Origin: JBQTHD01 sp052390275
GTDB lineage: Bacteria > Actinomycetota > Acidimicrobiia > Acidimicrobiales > AC-14
DNA: 64,000 nucleotides
Assembly: GCA_052390275.1 (NCBI GenBank)
Contig: JBQTHD010000019.1
Span: 12,666-76,665 of the forward strand
Reading direction: 5' to 3'
Shown here piece by piece: positions 38,900 to 47,565 of the stretch. The position numbers and the translations under genes were made by a program. The notes under the pieces were generated by a model. The model saw nothing but the letters and a program-made list of their open reading frames with translations, ran no database searches and was not told the DNA's origin. Positions within the stretch are counted from its first letter, which is position 1. The number at the start of each line of letters is the position of its first letter.

Positions 38900-39571
38900 G
38901 TGACGATCACCGACACCCCTCGAGACCCCCTGGTCGCCGCCCCGGCCGGAGTGATCCTGGCCGGTGGCGAAGGTCGGCGCCTGGGCGGGGTGGACAAGGG
39001 GGGACTGTCCGTCGCGGGGATCAGCCTTTTGACCCGGGTGCTGGCGGCGCTGGCTGTCCACTGCCATCCGATCGTGGTGGTCGGTGGCGCCCATCCCTGC
39101 GGCTCCGACGCGAGCGGATGGGGCGGTGTGGACGTGGCGGGCCAGGTGCCGGTTCGGCTCAGCGACAGCCACGGCGGCGGCGGCCCGGTGCCGGCCGTCG
39201 GTGATGCCGTCAGGTACCTGCGGGACCTTGAGTCGAGCGCGAGAGGAAAATGCGTCCCCTCGGTGATGGTGCTGTCGGCGGTGGACCTTGCCCTGCTCCG
39301 GGCGGACCACATCGGGGGCCTTCTGGCTGGCCTGGCGACCCACAGGTCCGCTCCGGCGGTCGCCGCCCGGGGCCCGGGGGGCCGGCCCAACCCCCTGCTG
39401 GCCGCCTACCGGTTGGAGACCTTGTCCGGACCCTTCGAGCCCGACCAGCCCGCAGGCAGGCTGCTGGGGCCGGGATCGGTGGTCGTCGGCCTCGACGGCG
39501 ACGCCGAGTTCAACCTCAACACCCCCGAGGATCTGGCCGAGGCGACCCGACGGCTCACAGGCACCCCGTGA
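38900..39571 (+). CDS. MobA-like molybdenum cofactor guanylyltransferase
   Basis: A 223-residue nucleotidyltransferase. It opens with the Rossmann-like signature GVILAGGEGRRLGGVDKGGL (GG-x-SxRxGxxK class) and contains VMVLSAVDLALLRADHI, where the metal-binding Asp sits, and PNPLLAAYRLE, FNLNTPEDLAEA at the end. MobA adds GMP to molybdopterin; related enzymes use CMP or other sugars, so the assignment is to the family. It starts at GTG 38900. It is divergent from pgsA-like and convergent with yggT (3 bp apart). Confidence 0.8.
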   Translation: MTITDTPRDPLVAAPAGVILAGGEGRRLGGVDKGGLSVAGISLLTRVLAALAVHCHPIVVVGGAHPCGSDASGWGGVDVAGQVPVRLSDSHGGGGPVPAVGDAVRYLRDLESSARGKCVPSVMVLSAVDLALLRADHIGGLLAGLATHRSAPAVAARGPGGRPNPLLAAYRLETLSGPFEPDQPAGRLLGPGSVVVGLDGDAEFNLNTPEDLAEATRRLTGTP

Positions 39572-39574
39572 TGG

Positions 39575-39841
39575 TCATCGGCAGAGGATCGATTGCAGAG
39601 AGATCAGGGCGATGGACAGCAGGAGGAAGGACAGGTCCAGGCCCATTCCCCCCATGTTGGGTTGCGGGAGTACCTTCCGCATGGGCGCCAGCACCGGTTC
39701 GGTGACCGTGAACAGAAACGTCTGGGCAGAGGAGGCGATCGTCCCCTCCGACATCGGGAACCAGGAAAGGATCGCCCGGGCGAAGAGCAGAATCAGGAAG
39801 ACGTAGAGCAGCGTGCAGAACATCGTTTCCAATAGCGCCAT
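39575..39841 (-). CDS. yggT: YggT family membrane protein
   Basis: An 88-residue protein with two hydrophobic hairpins: ETMFCTLLYVFLILLFARAI then LSWFP, and DLSFLLLSIALISLQSIL. EPVLAPMRKVLP is the conserved middle loop of the YggT/Ycf19 family. It follows sepF by 7 bp, the normal actinobacterial order ftsZ-yggS-sepF-yggT, and is thought to help organise membrane or division proteins. No divIVA/wag31 gene follows, unlike mycobacteria and streptomycetes. Confidence 0.92.
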   Translation of the reverse strand: MALLETMFCTLLYVFLILLFARAILSWFPMSEGTIASSAQTFLFTVTEPVLAPMRKVLPQPNMGGMGLDLSFLLLSIALISLQSILCR

Positions 39842-39848
39842 GTCGGCC

Positions 39849-40388
39849 TCAGGACCGATCTGAGCGGTAGAGGCCCCGCTCCTGGAGGCGACGCTTCTCC
39901 TCGGCCGAGACTTCCATGTTGGTCGGGGTCAGCAGGAACACCTGGTCGGCCACCTTCTCCATCTGGCCGTCGAGACCGAAGGCCAGGCCGCTGGAGAAGT
40001 CGATGATCCGCCGGGACAGGTCCCGGTCCACCCCCTGAAGGTTGACGATGACCGGTTGGCGACCTTTGAGCCGGGTCCCGATTTCCTGGGCGTCGTTGAA
40101 GCCCCCGGGTGCGACCACGTGCACCTTGGGCCGGGCCACCGGTGTGATCGGTCGGATCACCGCCGAGGGTCGTTCGCTGATCGTGACCGACGAATCACTG
40201 GTTGGCAGAGTTCGGACCACGCCGAGCGCGGGCTCGATGGTCGGCGGAACGTCAGGCTGCTCGGATCGGGCCGACCGCCGGTTTCCGCCGTTGATCGGCG
40301 CCGGCTCGTCGAAGCCGTCAAAGTCGTCGTACTCGTCATCGTCCACCAGTCCTAGGTAGATCAAGGTCTTGCGCCACACCGAAGCCAT
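39849..40388 (-). CDS. sepF: SepF cell division protein, FtsZ membrane anchor
   Basis: A 179-residue SepF. The N-terminal amphipathic membrane anchor MASVWRKTLIYLGLVDDD leads into an acidic linker, then the globular domain from about 85: FNDAQEIGTRLKGRQPVIVN, LSRRIIDFSSGLAFGLDGQM and VFLLTPTNMEVS. SepF bundles FtsZ filaments and links them to the membrane, which matters in actinobacteria lacking FtsA. A GAGGGGG stretch just before ATG 40388 may be its ribosome site. A 157-bp gap separates it from yggS upstream. Confidence 0.94.
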   Translation of the reverse strand: MASVWRKTLIYLGLVDDDEYDDFDGFDEPAPINGGNRRSARSEQPDVPPTIEPALGVVRTLPTSDSSVTISERPSAVIRPITPVARPKVHVVAPGGFNDAQEIGTRLKGRQPVIVNLQGVDRDLSRRIIDFSSGLAFGLDGQMEKVADQVFLLTPTNMEVSAEEKRRLQERGLYRSDRS

Positions 40389-40545
40389 CCCCCTCTAGTG
40401 CTCCATCTCGCGTCTTGGCTGGTCATTCATTTGGGCGGGTGATCTGGTCGGGCCCACGCCGAATCTCCTGTAGGCAGCCATCTGGGCTGAAGTCGTCTGG
40501 CTGGCCGCCATCTTTGCTGGCCGACCACCAGCGTGGCAGGTCATC

Positions 40546-41295
40546 TCATCGGTCGGGACCGAACAGATCCCGCCCGATGCGCACCATGGTGGATCCGGCC
40601 GAGACCGCGGCTTCCAGGTCGCCGCTCATCCCAGCCGACAAATGGCCGAGCCCCAGGTCCAGTCGCCGACGGGTCAACTCGGAGAAGTTGGCCCGTGCCT
40701 GGCTGTGGGTCCAGGCCGGGGAGCCCACCGCCATCAGACCGGCGACTTCGAGACCCAGATCACGGCACTGTCCAACCAGGGTTTCCACCCCGACAGCGGC
40801 ACAACCGGGCCGAGCCGGGTCCCCGGTGATGTTGACCTGGAGCAGAACGGGCGATCCCGGGGCCCGGGCCGCCACCGCCTGAGCTGCGGCCAGCCGGTCG
40901 ACGGACTGCCAGCAAGCGACCGCTCCGGACAATCTGGCCACCTTGTTGCGCTGAATGCGACCCAGGAAGTGCCAGCGAAGGGCCGGGACGGTGGGGCTGG
41001 CCCCGAAGGCGTCCTCCGGGGACCTGGAGTCATGAGCTTCCGGATCGGAATCCGTCACCTTCCGGGCCGGACCCTGAACTGCCCGGTCGACGGCCGCCCG
41101 GGTGGCGAGAAGTTCGTCGGCGTAGTTCTCACCGATATCGCAAAGACCGGCGGCCAGCGCCGCCCGGGCCGCCCAAGGGCCGAGGCCTTTGGTTACCGCC
41201 ACTACCTGGATCTCCGAGGAACCCCCCGCCGCCTCGATTCGGTGACGAATGGCAGCCAGGCGGGCCCCCACCGCCAGCGTGGCTGCCTCGACCAT
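40546..41295 (-). CDS. yggS: PLP homeostasis protein, YggS family
   Basis: A PLP-binding alanine-racemase-fold protein of 249 residues (274 if GTG 41370 is used). The PLP Lys is in VVAVTKGLGPWAARAALAAG, followed by DIGENYADELL, HFLGRIQRNKV, VLLQVNITGDPARPGC and the phosphate site TMVRIGRDLFG. It buffers free PLP and affects amino acid pools. An insert rich in Asp/Ser/Pro (about 85-105) lies before the HFLGRIQ block. I chose ATG 41295 because family-like sequence begins there (ATLAVGARLAAIRHRIEAAG). It lies between ftsZ and sepF, as usual. Confidence 0.9.
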   Translation of the reverse strand: MVEAATLAVGARLAAIRHRIEAAGGSSEIQVVAVTKGLGPWAARAALAAGLCDIGENYADELLATRAAVDRAVQGPARKVTDSDPEAHDSRSPEDAFGASPTVPALRWHFLGRIQRNKVARLSGAVACWQSVDRLAAAQAVAARAPGSPVLLQVNITGDPARPGCAAVGVETLVGQCRDLGLEVAGLMAVGSPAWTHSQARANFSELTRRRLDLGLGHLSAGMSGDLEAAVSAGSTMVRIGRDLFGPDR

Positions 41296-41410
41296 GGCCT
41301 GGGGATCGCCCGACCCGATCAAGGTGCGATCGCAGAGAACGTCACGGCTGACTCGCAACCGGGTCTGCACTCCATGGGGTCAACGCCGGAGTCAGGTCTC
41401 GCGGCTGAAA

Positions 41411-42628
41411 TCAGCGGAGGAACGACGGGACATCGAAGTCGTCCTCGTCGTCGACGAAGCCGACCGCCGCGGTCTCCTCGTCCTCCTCCGCTCCGAAGAG
41501 ATCGTCTCGGACCAACGGCGCCCGACGGCTGCGGTCTCGCTCGGGCTCTGGCTCGCGGTACCGGTCCCGATCGGTGTCACGAAGCCGGTCACGTGGCCGC
41601 TCGGTGGCCCGGGGGCGCTCCCGGGCCCTTTCCACCCGCTCGGCCAGGCGGGCATCGGGACGGCGATCCCGCCCCTCCTCCCACCGGTCGAAGCCAGCGG
41701 CGATGACCGTCACCCGGACCTCATCACCCATGGCATCGTCGATGACCATGCCAGCGATGATGTTGGCGTCAGGGTGAGCCACCTCGTGGATGATCTCGGC
41801 CGCCTCGTTCACCTCGAAAAGACCCAGGTCACTGCCGCCGGAGATGTTGAGGAGGATGCCTCGGGCCCCTTCGATGGATGCTTCCAGCAAAGGACTGGAG
41901 ATGGCCGCCCGAGCGGCATTGAGAGCCCGCCCCTCCCCGGAGGCGTATCCGATTCCCATCAGGGAGGACCCGGCGTTGGTCATGATCATCTTCACGTCGG
42001 CGAAGTCGGTGTTGATCAGGCCCGGCGTGGTAATCAGGTCGGTGATGCCCTGGACCCCCTGGAGGAGGACCTCGTCGGCCATCTTGAAGGCGTTGAGCAC
42101 CGAGGTTTTGTCGTTGGACACCGACAGCAGCCGGTCGTTGGGGATGATGATCAGGGTGTCGACTTTTTCCTTGAGGGTGGCGATGCCCTGCTCGGCCTGA
42201 ACCGTTCGGCGCCGCCCCTCGAAGGAGAAGGGCCGGGTCACCACTCCGATGGTCAATGCCCCCAGGCTCTTGGCTATCTCGGCCACCACCGGTGCGCCAC
42301 CCGTGCCCGTACCACCGCCCTTTCCAGCGGTGATGAAGACCATGTCGGCTCCTTTGAGGACCTCCTCGATCTCCTCTCGGTGGGCCTCTGTCGCAGCCGC
42401 CCCTACCTGGGGGTCACTGCCCGCACCGAGACCCCGGGTGAGTTCCCGACCGATGTCGAGTTTGACGTCGGCGTCACTCATCAACAGGGCCTGGGCATCG
42501 GTGTTCACAGCGATGAACTCCACGCCTTTGAGCCCGGCATCGATCATGCGGTTCACGGCGTTGACACCACCTCCACCAATCCCGACCACCTTGATCACGG
42601 CCAGGTAGTTCTGTGGCGCCCCGATCAT
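41411..42628 (-). CDS. ftsZ: Cell division GTPase FtsZ
   Basis: A 405-residue FtsZ. The N-terminal strand NYLAVIKVVGIGGGGVNAVN, the tubulin signature ITAGKGGGTGTGGAPVVAEI, the T7 loop region NTDFADVKMIMTNAGSS and the C-terminal peptide DDFDVPSFLR, which binds SepF, are all present. A long charged linker full of Arg, Glu and Asp (about 325-385) precedes the tail. FtsZ forms the Z ring that builds the septum. AGGGGG lies 8 nt before ATG 42628, which decides the start. It is separated from ftsQ by 207 bp with its own promoter. Confidence 0.98.
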   Translation of the reverse strand: MIGAPQNYLAVIKVVGIGGGGVNAVNRMIDAGLKGVEFIAVNTDAQALLMSDADVKLDIGRELTRGLGAGSDPQVGAAATEAHREEIEEVLKGADMVFITAGKGGGTGTGGAPVVAEIAKSLGALTIGVVTRPFSFEGRRRTVQAEQGIATLKEKVDTLIIIPNDRLLSVSNDKTSVLNAFKMADEVLLQGVQGITDLITTPGLINTDFADVKMIMTNAGSSLMGIGYASGEGRALNAARAAISSPLLEASIEGARGILLNISGGSDLGLFEVNEAAEIIHEVAHPDANIIAGMVIDDAMGDEVRVTVIAAGFDRWEEGRDRRPDARLAERVERARERPRATERPRDRLRDTDRDRYREPEPERDRSRRAPLVRDDLFGAEEDEETAAVGFVDDEDDFDVPSFLR

Positions 42629-42754
42629 GGTCGTCCCCCTTGGTCGTGATGGCCAACGTGCGTTCGCCGCCATGCGGCCTCCCTTGCTGATGCTCGGTAC
42701 GTCATCCTCTTCGTCGGCGCCCGGGCTGATGGAGCATCTTCGGACCGGGCTTGG

Positions 42755-42791
42755 AACCTAAACGTAAATATGAGGATTAGAGTTATGTCAA
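42755..42791 (-). promoter_or_regulatory. Promoter region of ftsZ
   Basis: The gap before ftsZ has an AT-rich island in an otherwise GC-rich window. On the minus strand TTGACA is at 42786-42791 and a TAGGTT box at 42755-42760; the spacing (25 bp) is too long for a single pair, so two start sites or an activator site in between (CTCTAATCCTCA) is likely. FtsR, whose gene lies 7 kb away, activates ftsZ in corynebacteria. Involvement here is inference. Confidence 0.5.
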
Positions 42792-42835
42792 TCTCAGATT
42801 TCGGTCGACACCCTATTTACCATTCACCGGGGGCG

Positions 42836-43732
42836 TCAAGCACCCTGGCCTCTTTCAGCGGTCGCGTGGGCGGATCGAACGACCGCCGGCCGGGCCGGGA
42901 CCCGCACGTCGATCAACTCCACATCGGCGAGATCCACCTGCTCGAGCACGGCCAGGAGGCTGGCGGCCTTGGCCCCTGCCCCGTCGGCCGAACCAAACCG
43001 CGCCGAGGCGCCCGAACCCAAGTCGGCCGATACCCCTCCATCGTTGGCAACGATGGACCGCAGACGGCCCACCAGCGCCGGCGGGGATGCGGCGGCCACG
43101 GCCAGGGCCGGCAGGATCCGAGTGCTCAACTGATCCCCGGGTCGCAGGATGGTCGCCGGAGCGCCGGTGGCGGCCGAAGGAAGGATCACCACCGGAAGAC
43201 CGAGCGCTTCACTACTGGGCCCGAGCACACGGCCGAAGTCATCTACCAGGACCATCGCAACGCCAACGCCCGGCCCTGGGCCAGCCGGCGCCGGCGATGC
43301 GGCCGACTCGGAGCCTGGGCCCGAAGCCGAAGGCCCGGTGGGCCAGGGACCCGTTGACACGGAGGCGACGGGCCGGCGTTCCGTGACCGCCACCTCCAGG
43401 GTTGCCGGCCACCGCCGGGTGATCCGGGCCGAGCGGATCCAGGGAAGAGCCTCGAGACGAGCCTGGGCTTCGGCGATTTCCAGGCGGACCATGGGCTCGC
43501 CCACCAGGCCAACGGCGGCGCGGACCTCGGCCGCTGACGTCTGAACGACCGGGGAGGTCAGGACAATCCGGTCGACGTCGGCCAAAGGGGAGGCGGCCAG
43601 GCCGACCGCCATCAAGGCGACAGCCGACGCCAGGGCACCAGCCCGCATGACCGTTCCCCACCCTGCTGGTTGTTTGTCCCTCAGGTCGCCATAGCCGGCG
43701 AACCCACTGCTCCTCCGCGACTCTCTAGTCAT
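42836..43732 (-). CDS. ftsQ: Cell division protein FtsQ
   Basis: A 298-residue bitopic protein: short cytoplasmic start, one helix at about 28-50 (RAGALASAVALMAVGLAA), a POTRA domain (VDRIVLTSPVVQTSAAEVRA, PWIRSARITRRWPATLEVAV) and an outer beta domain. An added Ser/Pro/Gly stretch (about 125-155) is inserted before AMVLVDDFGRVLGP. FtsQ bridges early and late divisome proteins. It overlaps the murB stop by 4 bp (ATGA). It is followed by a 207-bp gap with the ftsZ promoter. Confidence 0.93.
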   Translation of the reverse strand: MTRESRRSSGFAGYGDLRDKQPAGWGTVMRAGALASAVALMAVGLAASPLADVDRIVLTSPVVQTSAAEVRAAVGLVGEPMVRLEIAEAQARLEALPWIRSARITRRWPATLEVAVTERRPVASVSTGPWPTGPSASGPGSESAASPAPAGPGPGVGVAMVLVDDFGRVLGPSSEALGLPVVILPSAATGAPATILRPGDQLSTRILPALAVAAASPPALVGRLRSIVANDGGVSADLGSGASARFGSADGAGAKAASLLAVLEQVDLADVELIDVRVPARPAVVRSAHATAERGQGA

Positions 43733-44823
43733 CTATCTCGACCTTTACTTAACCTTGATGCTTCTGCGATGGTCCGATGGCCTTCTCGGCCCAACCTGGC
43801 GCAAATTTCCGGATCGAAGCCCACCAGGCGGACCTCAGGGACCAGGTCGATGCTCAATCGTTCGCTCACCACCTGACGGCAGTGCACCATCAGTGCCGCT
43901 ATATCGCTGGCCGAACCGCCCGGATCTGACTGGAAGAAGTTGGCGTGACGCCCCGACACCGCCGCCGAACCGATCCGGTGGCCCTTGAGACCGGCCTCGT
44001 CGAGGATCTGACCGGCGCTGGCCCCCTCGGGGTTGGTGAAAACCGACCCTGCATTGGATCCACCCGGCTGGTTGGCATGTCGCCAACTGACAACCTCGTT
44101 CACCACCGCCTCGGCCCGGGCCGGCGATCCGGGCGAGACCCAGAACTCAGCGGCGGTCACCACCTGGGTCGGGCCGAGGGCCGACCGCCGGTAGGACAGA
44201 CCAAGTTTGGTCAAACCCCACCGGCGCGCCCGGCCGGTGGCCAGATCGAACACCTCCGCCGCCCGGAGGCAGCTTGAGACCTCGCTCCCATGCCCACCTG
44301 CGTTCATGACCACCGCCCCGCCCACCGATCCGGGAACCCCAACCGCCCACTCCAGGCCCCTCAGGCCCCGGGCGGCAGTCCGTCGGGCCAGGACGGGCAG
44401 CGGCACTGCGCCTCCAGCGGTCACCAGAACCTTCCCCGGCCAATCTGCGTTCTTTGATCCGCGGTCCTCGGCGGCAAAAGCTCCGGGCCCGGTGCTCCCG
44501 ACAGTTCGTAGCGGGGTGGGGGCAGCGATGTCGATGCGGTCGAACTCACCCCGCAGATGGACAACGAGGCCGTCGAAGCCCTCGTCGGCCACCAGAAGGT
44601 TGCTACCCCGGCCGACGACGAGAACCTCAACCCCGGTGGCCCTCACCGCCTCTGACAGCGCCGCCAGTACCGAGTGGTCCCGAACTTCGGCCAACGCAGC
44701 GGCCGGGCCTCCTACCCGCCAGGTGGTCATGGCCGCCATGGGCACACCCAGCCGCAGGCCGTCACCCAGGATTGGCTCCAGGAGGGCGATGACCCCTTTC
44801 GTCGACGCAGACTGGTCAGCCAC
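43729..44823 (-). CDS. murB: UDP-N-acetylenolpyruvoylglucosamine reductase
   Basis: A 364-residue FAD enzyme that reduces UDP-GlcNAc-enolpyruvate to UDP-MurNAc with NADPH. FAD-binding stretches VLVVGRGSNLLVADEGFDG and LEWAVGVPGSVGGAVVMNAG, the SYRRSALGP segment, and HANQPGGSNAGSVFTNPEG with the catalytic Ser are visible. A Thr/Pro/Gly insert lies near 100-125. It overlaps murC by 8 bp and ftsQ by 4 bp, so the dcw genes are translationally coupled here. Confidence 0.96.
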   Translation of the reverse strand: MADQSASTKGVIALLEPILGDGLRLGVPMAAMTTWRVGGPAAALAEVRDHSVLAALSEAVRATGVEVLVVGRGSNLLVADEGFDGLVVHLRGEFDRIDIAAPTPLRTVGSTGPGAFAAEDRGSKNADWPGKVLVTAGGAVPLPVLARRTAARGLRGLEWAVGVPGSVGGAVVMNAGGHGSEVSSCLRAAEVFDLATGRARRWGLTKLGLSYRRSALGPTQVVTAAEFWVSPGSPARAEAVVNEVVSWRHANQPGGSNAGSVFTNPEGASAGQILDEAGLKGHRIGSAAVSGRHANFFQSDPGGSASDIAALMVHCRQVVSERLSIDLVPEVRLVGFDPEICARLGREGHRTIAEASRLSKGRDR

Positions 44824-46231
44824 GGGCAGGACCTGGTGAGTTCACCAGCCGGTCGGAAACGGCGGTGACGTCGCCGGCCCCAAGGATCAGACACAGGTCG
44901 CCGGGCCGGGCCGCGGCCGCCATCTCATCCGCCACCCGAGCCAGGTCCGGGCAGTACCGAGCCCCTATGGCCGGATCAGCCCTGCGAACGGCGTCGAAGA
45001 CCATCCGTGCGTCCACCCCGGGCCTGGGTCGCTCGTCCGCCGAGTAGATGCCGGTCACCCACAGGTCGCTGACACCGGTGAAGCAGGGGCCGAAGTCAGC
45101 CCCCAGCGCCTGGGTCCGGCTGAAGCGATGGGGTTGAAAGGCGCACAACACCCGGGGCCACCCGGCCGTGGCGGTGGCCACCGCCGCGGAGACCTCCGTG
45201 GGCAGGTGGGCGTAGTCGTCGACCACGTCGACCAGCCCGGCCCCATCCACCGATCCCCGCCGAACGAATCGGCGGGCCGGCGTCGCCGCCGTTGCCAATC
45301 CGGCGGCGGCCGCGTCCCAGGTTGCCCCCAGTCGGGTGGCCATGACCAGGGCTCCGGCAGCATTGGCCACGTTGTGCATCCCCGGAATTCCGATACGGCC
45401 GCGGACACGCACGACGCCACCCTCCATCAGACTGAAGGCCGAACCCCATCGCTCGGGGTCCACGTCGGTGATGACGAAGTCGGCGGCTGGTGAGAACCCA
45501 TAGGTGGCACGGTTGGATCGACCAACCCCCACTCCGACCGCGTCCGGAAAATCGGCACAGACCACCACCGGGCCCGAGGATCGCTCGGCCACCTCGGCGT
45601 AGGCCTCCTTCAAGTGGTCGTAGCTCCCGTAGGTTTCCAGATGATCGGCCTCCACGCTGGTCAGCAGGACAGCGGCCGGACTCAGGTCCAACATGGTGGC
45701 GTCGCTCTCATCGGCCTCGACCACCATCAGCGTTCCCGCACCCCACCGGGCTCCCGATGACCGCGGGGCGATCGCTGCCCCGATGATCCACGACGGGTCC
45801 AGTTCGGCCGCAACCAGGGCTGACCCCAAGAGTGCGGCAGTGGTCGTCTTGCCATGGGCGCCGGCCACGGCCACCACCGCCCGTTGGCCACAGACGGCGG
45901 CCAGGATTCGAGCCCGGGAGATGACCCTCACGCCCTTCGCTAGGGCAGCCAACAGATCAGGATCCTGGGGCCCCACGGCGGTGGAGTGGGCCACGAAGTC
46001 GGCGGCGGCCGCCGCCTCCGGCCACTTCCCTACCCGAACCCCGATTCCCATCGCCTCCAGCCGTCTGGTGGTGGCGGAGGCCCGGCAGTCGCTTCCGGTA
46101 ACGCCATGGCCCATCGCCACGAGGACCTCGGCTATGGCGCTCATCCCTGCTCCCCCGATCCCGACCACGTGAACCCGGCGGCGTCCGGCGGCGAGGTCCT
46201 CGACCACAGCCTCGGCAGCCCGTGGGTCCAT
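44816..46231 (-). CDS. murC: UDP-N-acetylmuramate-L-alanine ligase
   Basis: A 471-residue Mur ligase that adds L-Ala to UDP-MurNAc with ATP. VHVVGIGGAGMSAIAEVLVA is the nucleotide-sugar binding start, VAGAHGKTTTAALLGSAL the ATP loop, EADESDATMLDL the Mg site, and DDYAHLPTEVSAAV followed by FQPHRFSRTQAL the C-terminal domain. ATG 46231 shares a base with the murG stop (TGATG). Open sequence upstream is only the murG shadow. It sits between murG and murB as in most dcw clusters. Confidence 0.97.
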   Translation of the reverse strand: MDPRAAEAVVEDLAAGRRRVHVVGIGGAGMSAIAEVLVAMGHGVTGSDCRASATTRRLEAMGIGVRVGKWPEAAAAADFVAHSTAVGPQDPDLLAALAKGVRVISRARILAAVCGQRAVVAVAGAHGKTTTAALLGSALVAAELDPSWIIGAAIAPRSSGARWGAGTLMVVEADESDATMLDLSPAAVLLTSVEADHLETYGSYDHLKEAYAEVAERSSGPVVVCADFPDAVGVGVGRSNRATYGFSPAADFVITDVDPERWGSAFSLMEGGVVRVRGRIGIPGMHNVANAAGALVMATRLGATWDAAAAGLATAATPARRFVRRGSVDGAGLVDVVDDYAHLPTEVSAAVATATAGWPRVLCAFQPHRFSRTQALGADFGPCFTGVSDLWVTGIYSADERPRPGVDARMVFDAVRRADPAIGARYCPDLARVADEMAAAARPGDLCLILGAGDVTAVSDRLVNSPGPARG

Positions 46232-47565
46232 CACCGGCGACCGGCCACCCGAGCGTGGCGCTCCACCAGATCGGCCACCCGCGCCGCGGCATCGGGCCGC
46301 GAGAAGGCACGGGCAGCGGCCGACATGGCACTGCGCCGGCCGGGATCGGCCAGGAGGCTCTCCACCTCCAGGCACAGCCGCTCGCCGTCGAGTTGCTCAT
46401 CTGGAACCACCACGGCGGCCCCGGCGGCGGCCAGGCTCCTGGCGTTGGCCCCCTGGTGATCCCCCGGAGACCCCGGCAGTGGCACCAGGACGGCCGGCAC
46501 CCCGGCGGCGGCCAACTCCGCCACCGTGGTGGCCCCCGATCGGCACACCACCAGATCGGCCGCGGCCAGGACATCGGCCACGTTCTCGTCGTAGGGCAGA
46601 ACCCGGTGGTGCAACGATTCCGTATCGTCACTTTCGGATGACGAGCGACCGGGTGCATCGCTCGGTCCCGGCGTGGCCGAGATCGAAGGAACCGAGGCCA
46701 CAACGGACCCGTAGTGGGTTGGGCCTGTCGTGTGACGAAGGGCCAGATCCCCCCGGTTGGCCCACCTGCCGGCCGCCGCTACCGCTGCCCGGTTAAGGCT
46801 GGCGGCTCCCAGAGAGCCCCCGAACACCGCCACCAGGGCCCGCTCGGCCGGCACCCCCAGAGCCAGACAGGCGGCCGGGCGGTCCCTCTCCCGGTCGATC
46901 TGCGCGATGCGCCGTCGAACCGGGTTGCCGGTGACCGACGGGTTGGGTAGGGGCGTTCCGGAAAAGGAGACCGCCGAGGCTGCGGAGAAGCGGGCCAGGA
47001 TCCGGTTGGCGCCGCCGACATGAGCGTTCTGTTCCATGAGGATCAAGGGGATTCGCATAACTGCGGCCCCGAGCCCTGCCGGGAGAGATCCGTAGCCTCC
47101 CAGGCCCACCACCACCGATGGGCGAAGGCGGGCGATATGCACGATGCCCTGCACGCATCCGACCACCAGGTCCGCTGCGGCGACGACCGAGGCCCGGGTC
47201 AACCGGCGGGGAACACCCCGGCCCGCTACGGATTGCAGGACGAAGCCGGCCGCGGGAACCAACCGGGTCTCGATTCCGCGCCGCCCCCCGATGAAGCGAA
47301 TGGAGTCGGGGGTATGGCCCCGGCCCACCAACTCGGTGGCGACCGCCAAGCCGGGTTCGACATGGCCGGCCGTGCCTCCGCCGGCGATAACGGCCCACAC
47401 CCGCCCCGGTCCCGGCCCCGCCCCCACCGGTCCACATTCAGATCCAGGTCCATGCCCATTTCCGGGCCCATTTCCGGGCCCATTCCCGGGCCCATTTCCG
47501 GGCCCATTTCCGGGCCCAGGTCCGGGCCCTTTTCCGGGCCCAGGTCCATCCTCGACTCCGGTCAT
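46231..47565 (-). CDS. murG: Lipid II synthase MurG, with repeat-derived N-terminus
   Basis: A glycosyltransferase that adds GlcNAc to lipid I. WAVIAGGGTAGHVEPGLAVA, LILMEQNAHVGGANRIL, VFGGSLGAASLNRA, VCRSGATTVAELAAAGVPAV and PGSPGDHQGANARSLA are the usual blocks. The chain is 444 residues, longer than the normal 360-380, because the first 50 residues are Gly-Pro-Asn repeats (GPGNGPGN) made by a 12-bp tandem array, plus an insert with SSSESDD near 310-330. ATG 47565 overlaps the ftsW stop (ATGA). Confidence 0.95.
   Translation of the reverse strand: MTGVEDGPGPGKGPGPGPGNGPGNGPGNGPGNGPGNGHGPGSECGPVGAGPGPGRVWAVIAGGGTAGHVEPGLAVATELVGRGHTPDSIRFIGGRRGIETRLVPAAGFVLQSVAGRGVPRRLTRASVVAAADLVVGCVQGIVHIARLRPSVVVGLGGYGSLPAGLGAAVMRIPLILMEQNAHVGGANRILARFSAASAVSFSGTPLPNPSVTGNPVRRRIAQIDRERDRPAACLALGVPAERALVAVFGGSLGAASLNRAAVAAAGRWANRGDLALRHTTGPTHYGSVVASVPSISATPGPSDAPGRSSSESDDTESLHHRVLPYDENVADVLAAADLVVCRSGATTVAELAAAGVPAVLVPLPGSPGDHQGANARSLAAAGAAVVVPDEQLDGERLCLEVESLLADPGRRSAMSAAARAFSRPDAAARVADLVERHARVAGRR
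47455..47545. repeat. 12-bp tandem repeat at the murG 5' end
   Basis: About seven units of TTTCCGGGCCCA, with small variations, encode GPGN/GPGK repeats directly after the murG start. Each unit holds the palindrome GGGCCC. Confidence 0.93.

Noticed and set aside
42155..42230. ftsZ starting at 42673
   Set aside because: The extra 15 residues lack family similarity, while ATG 42628 has a strong AGGGGG site 8 nt upstream.
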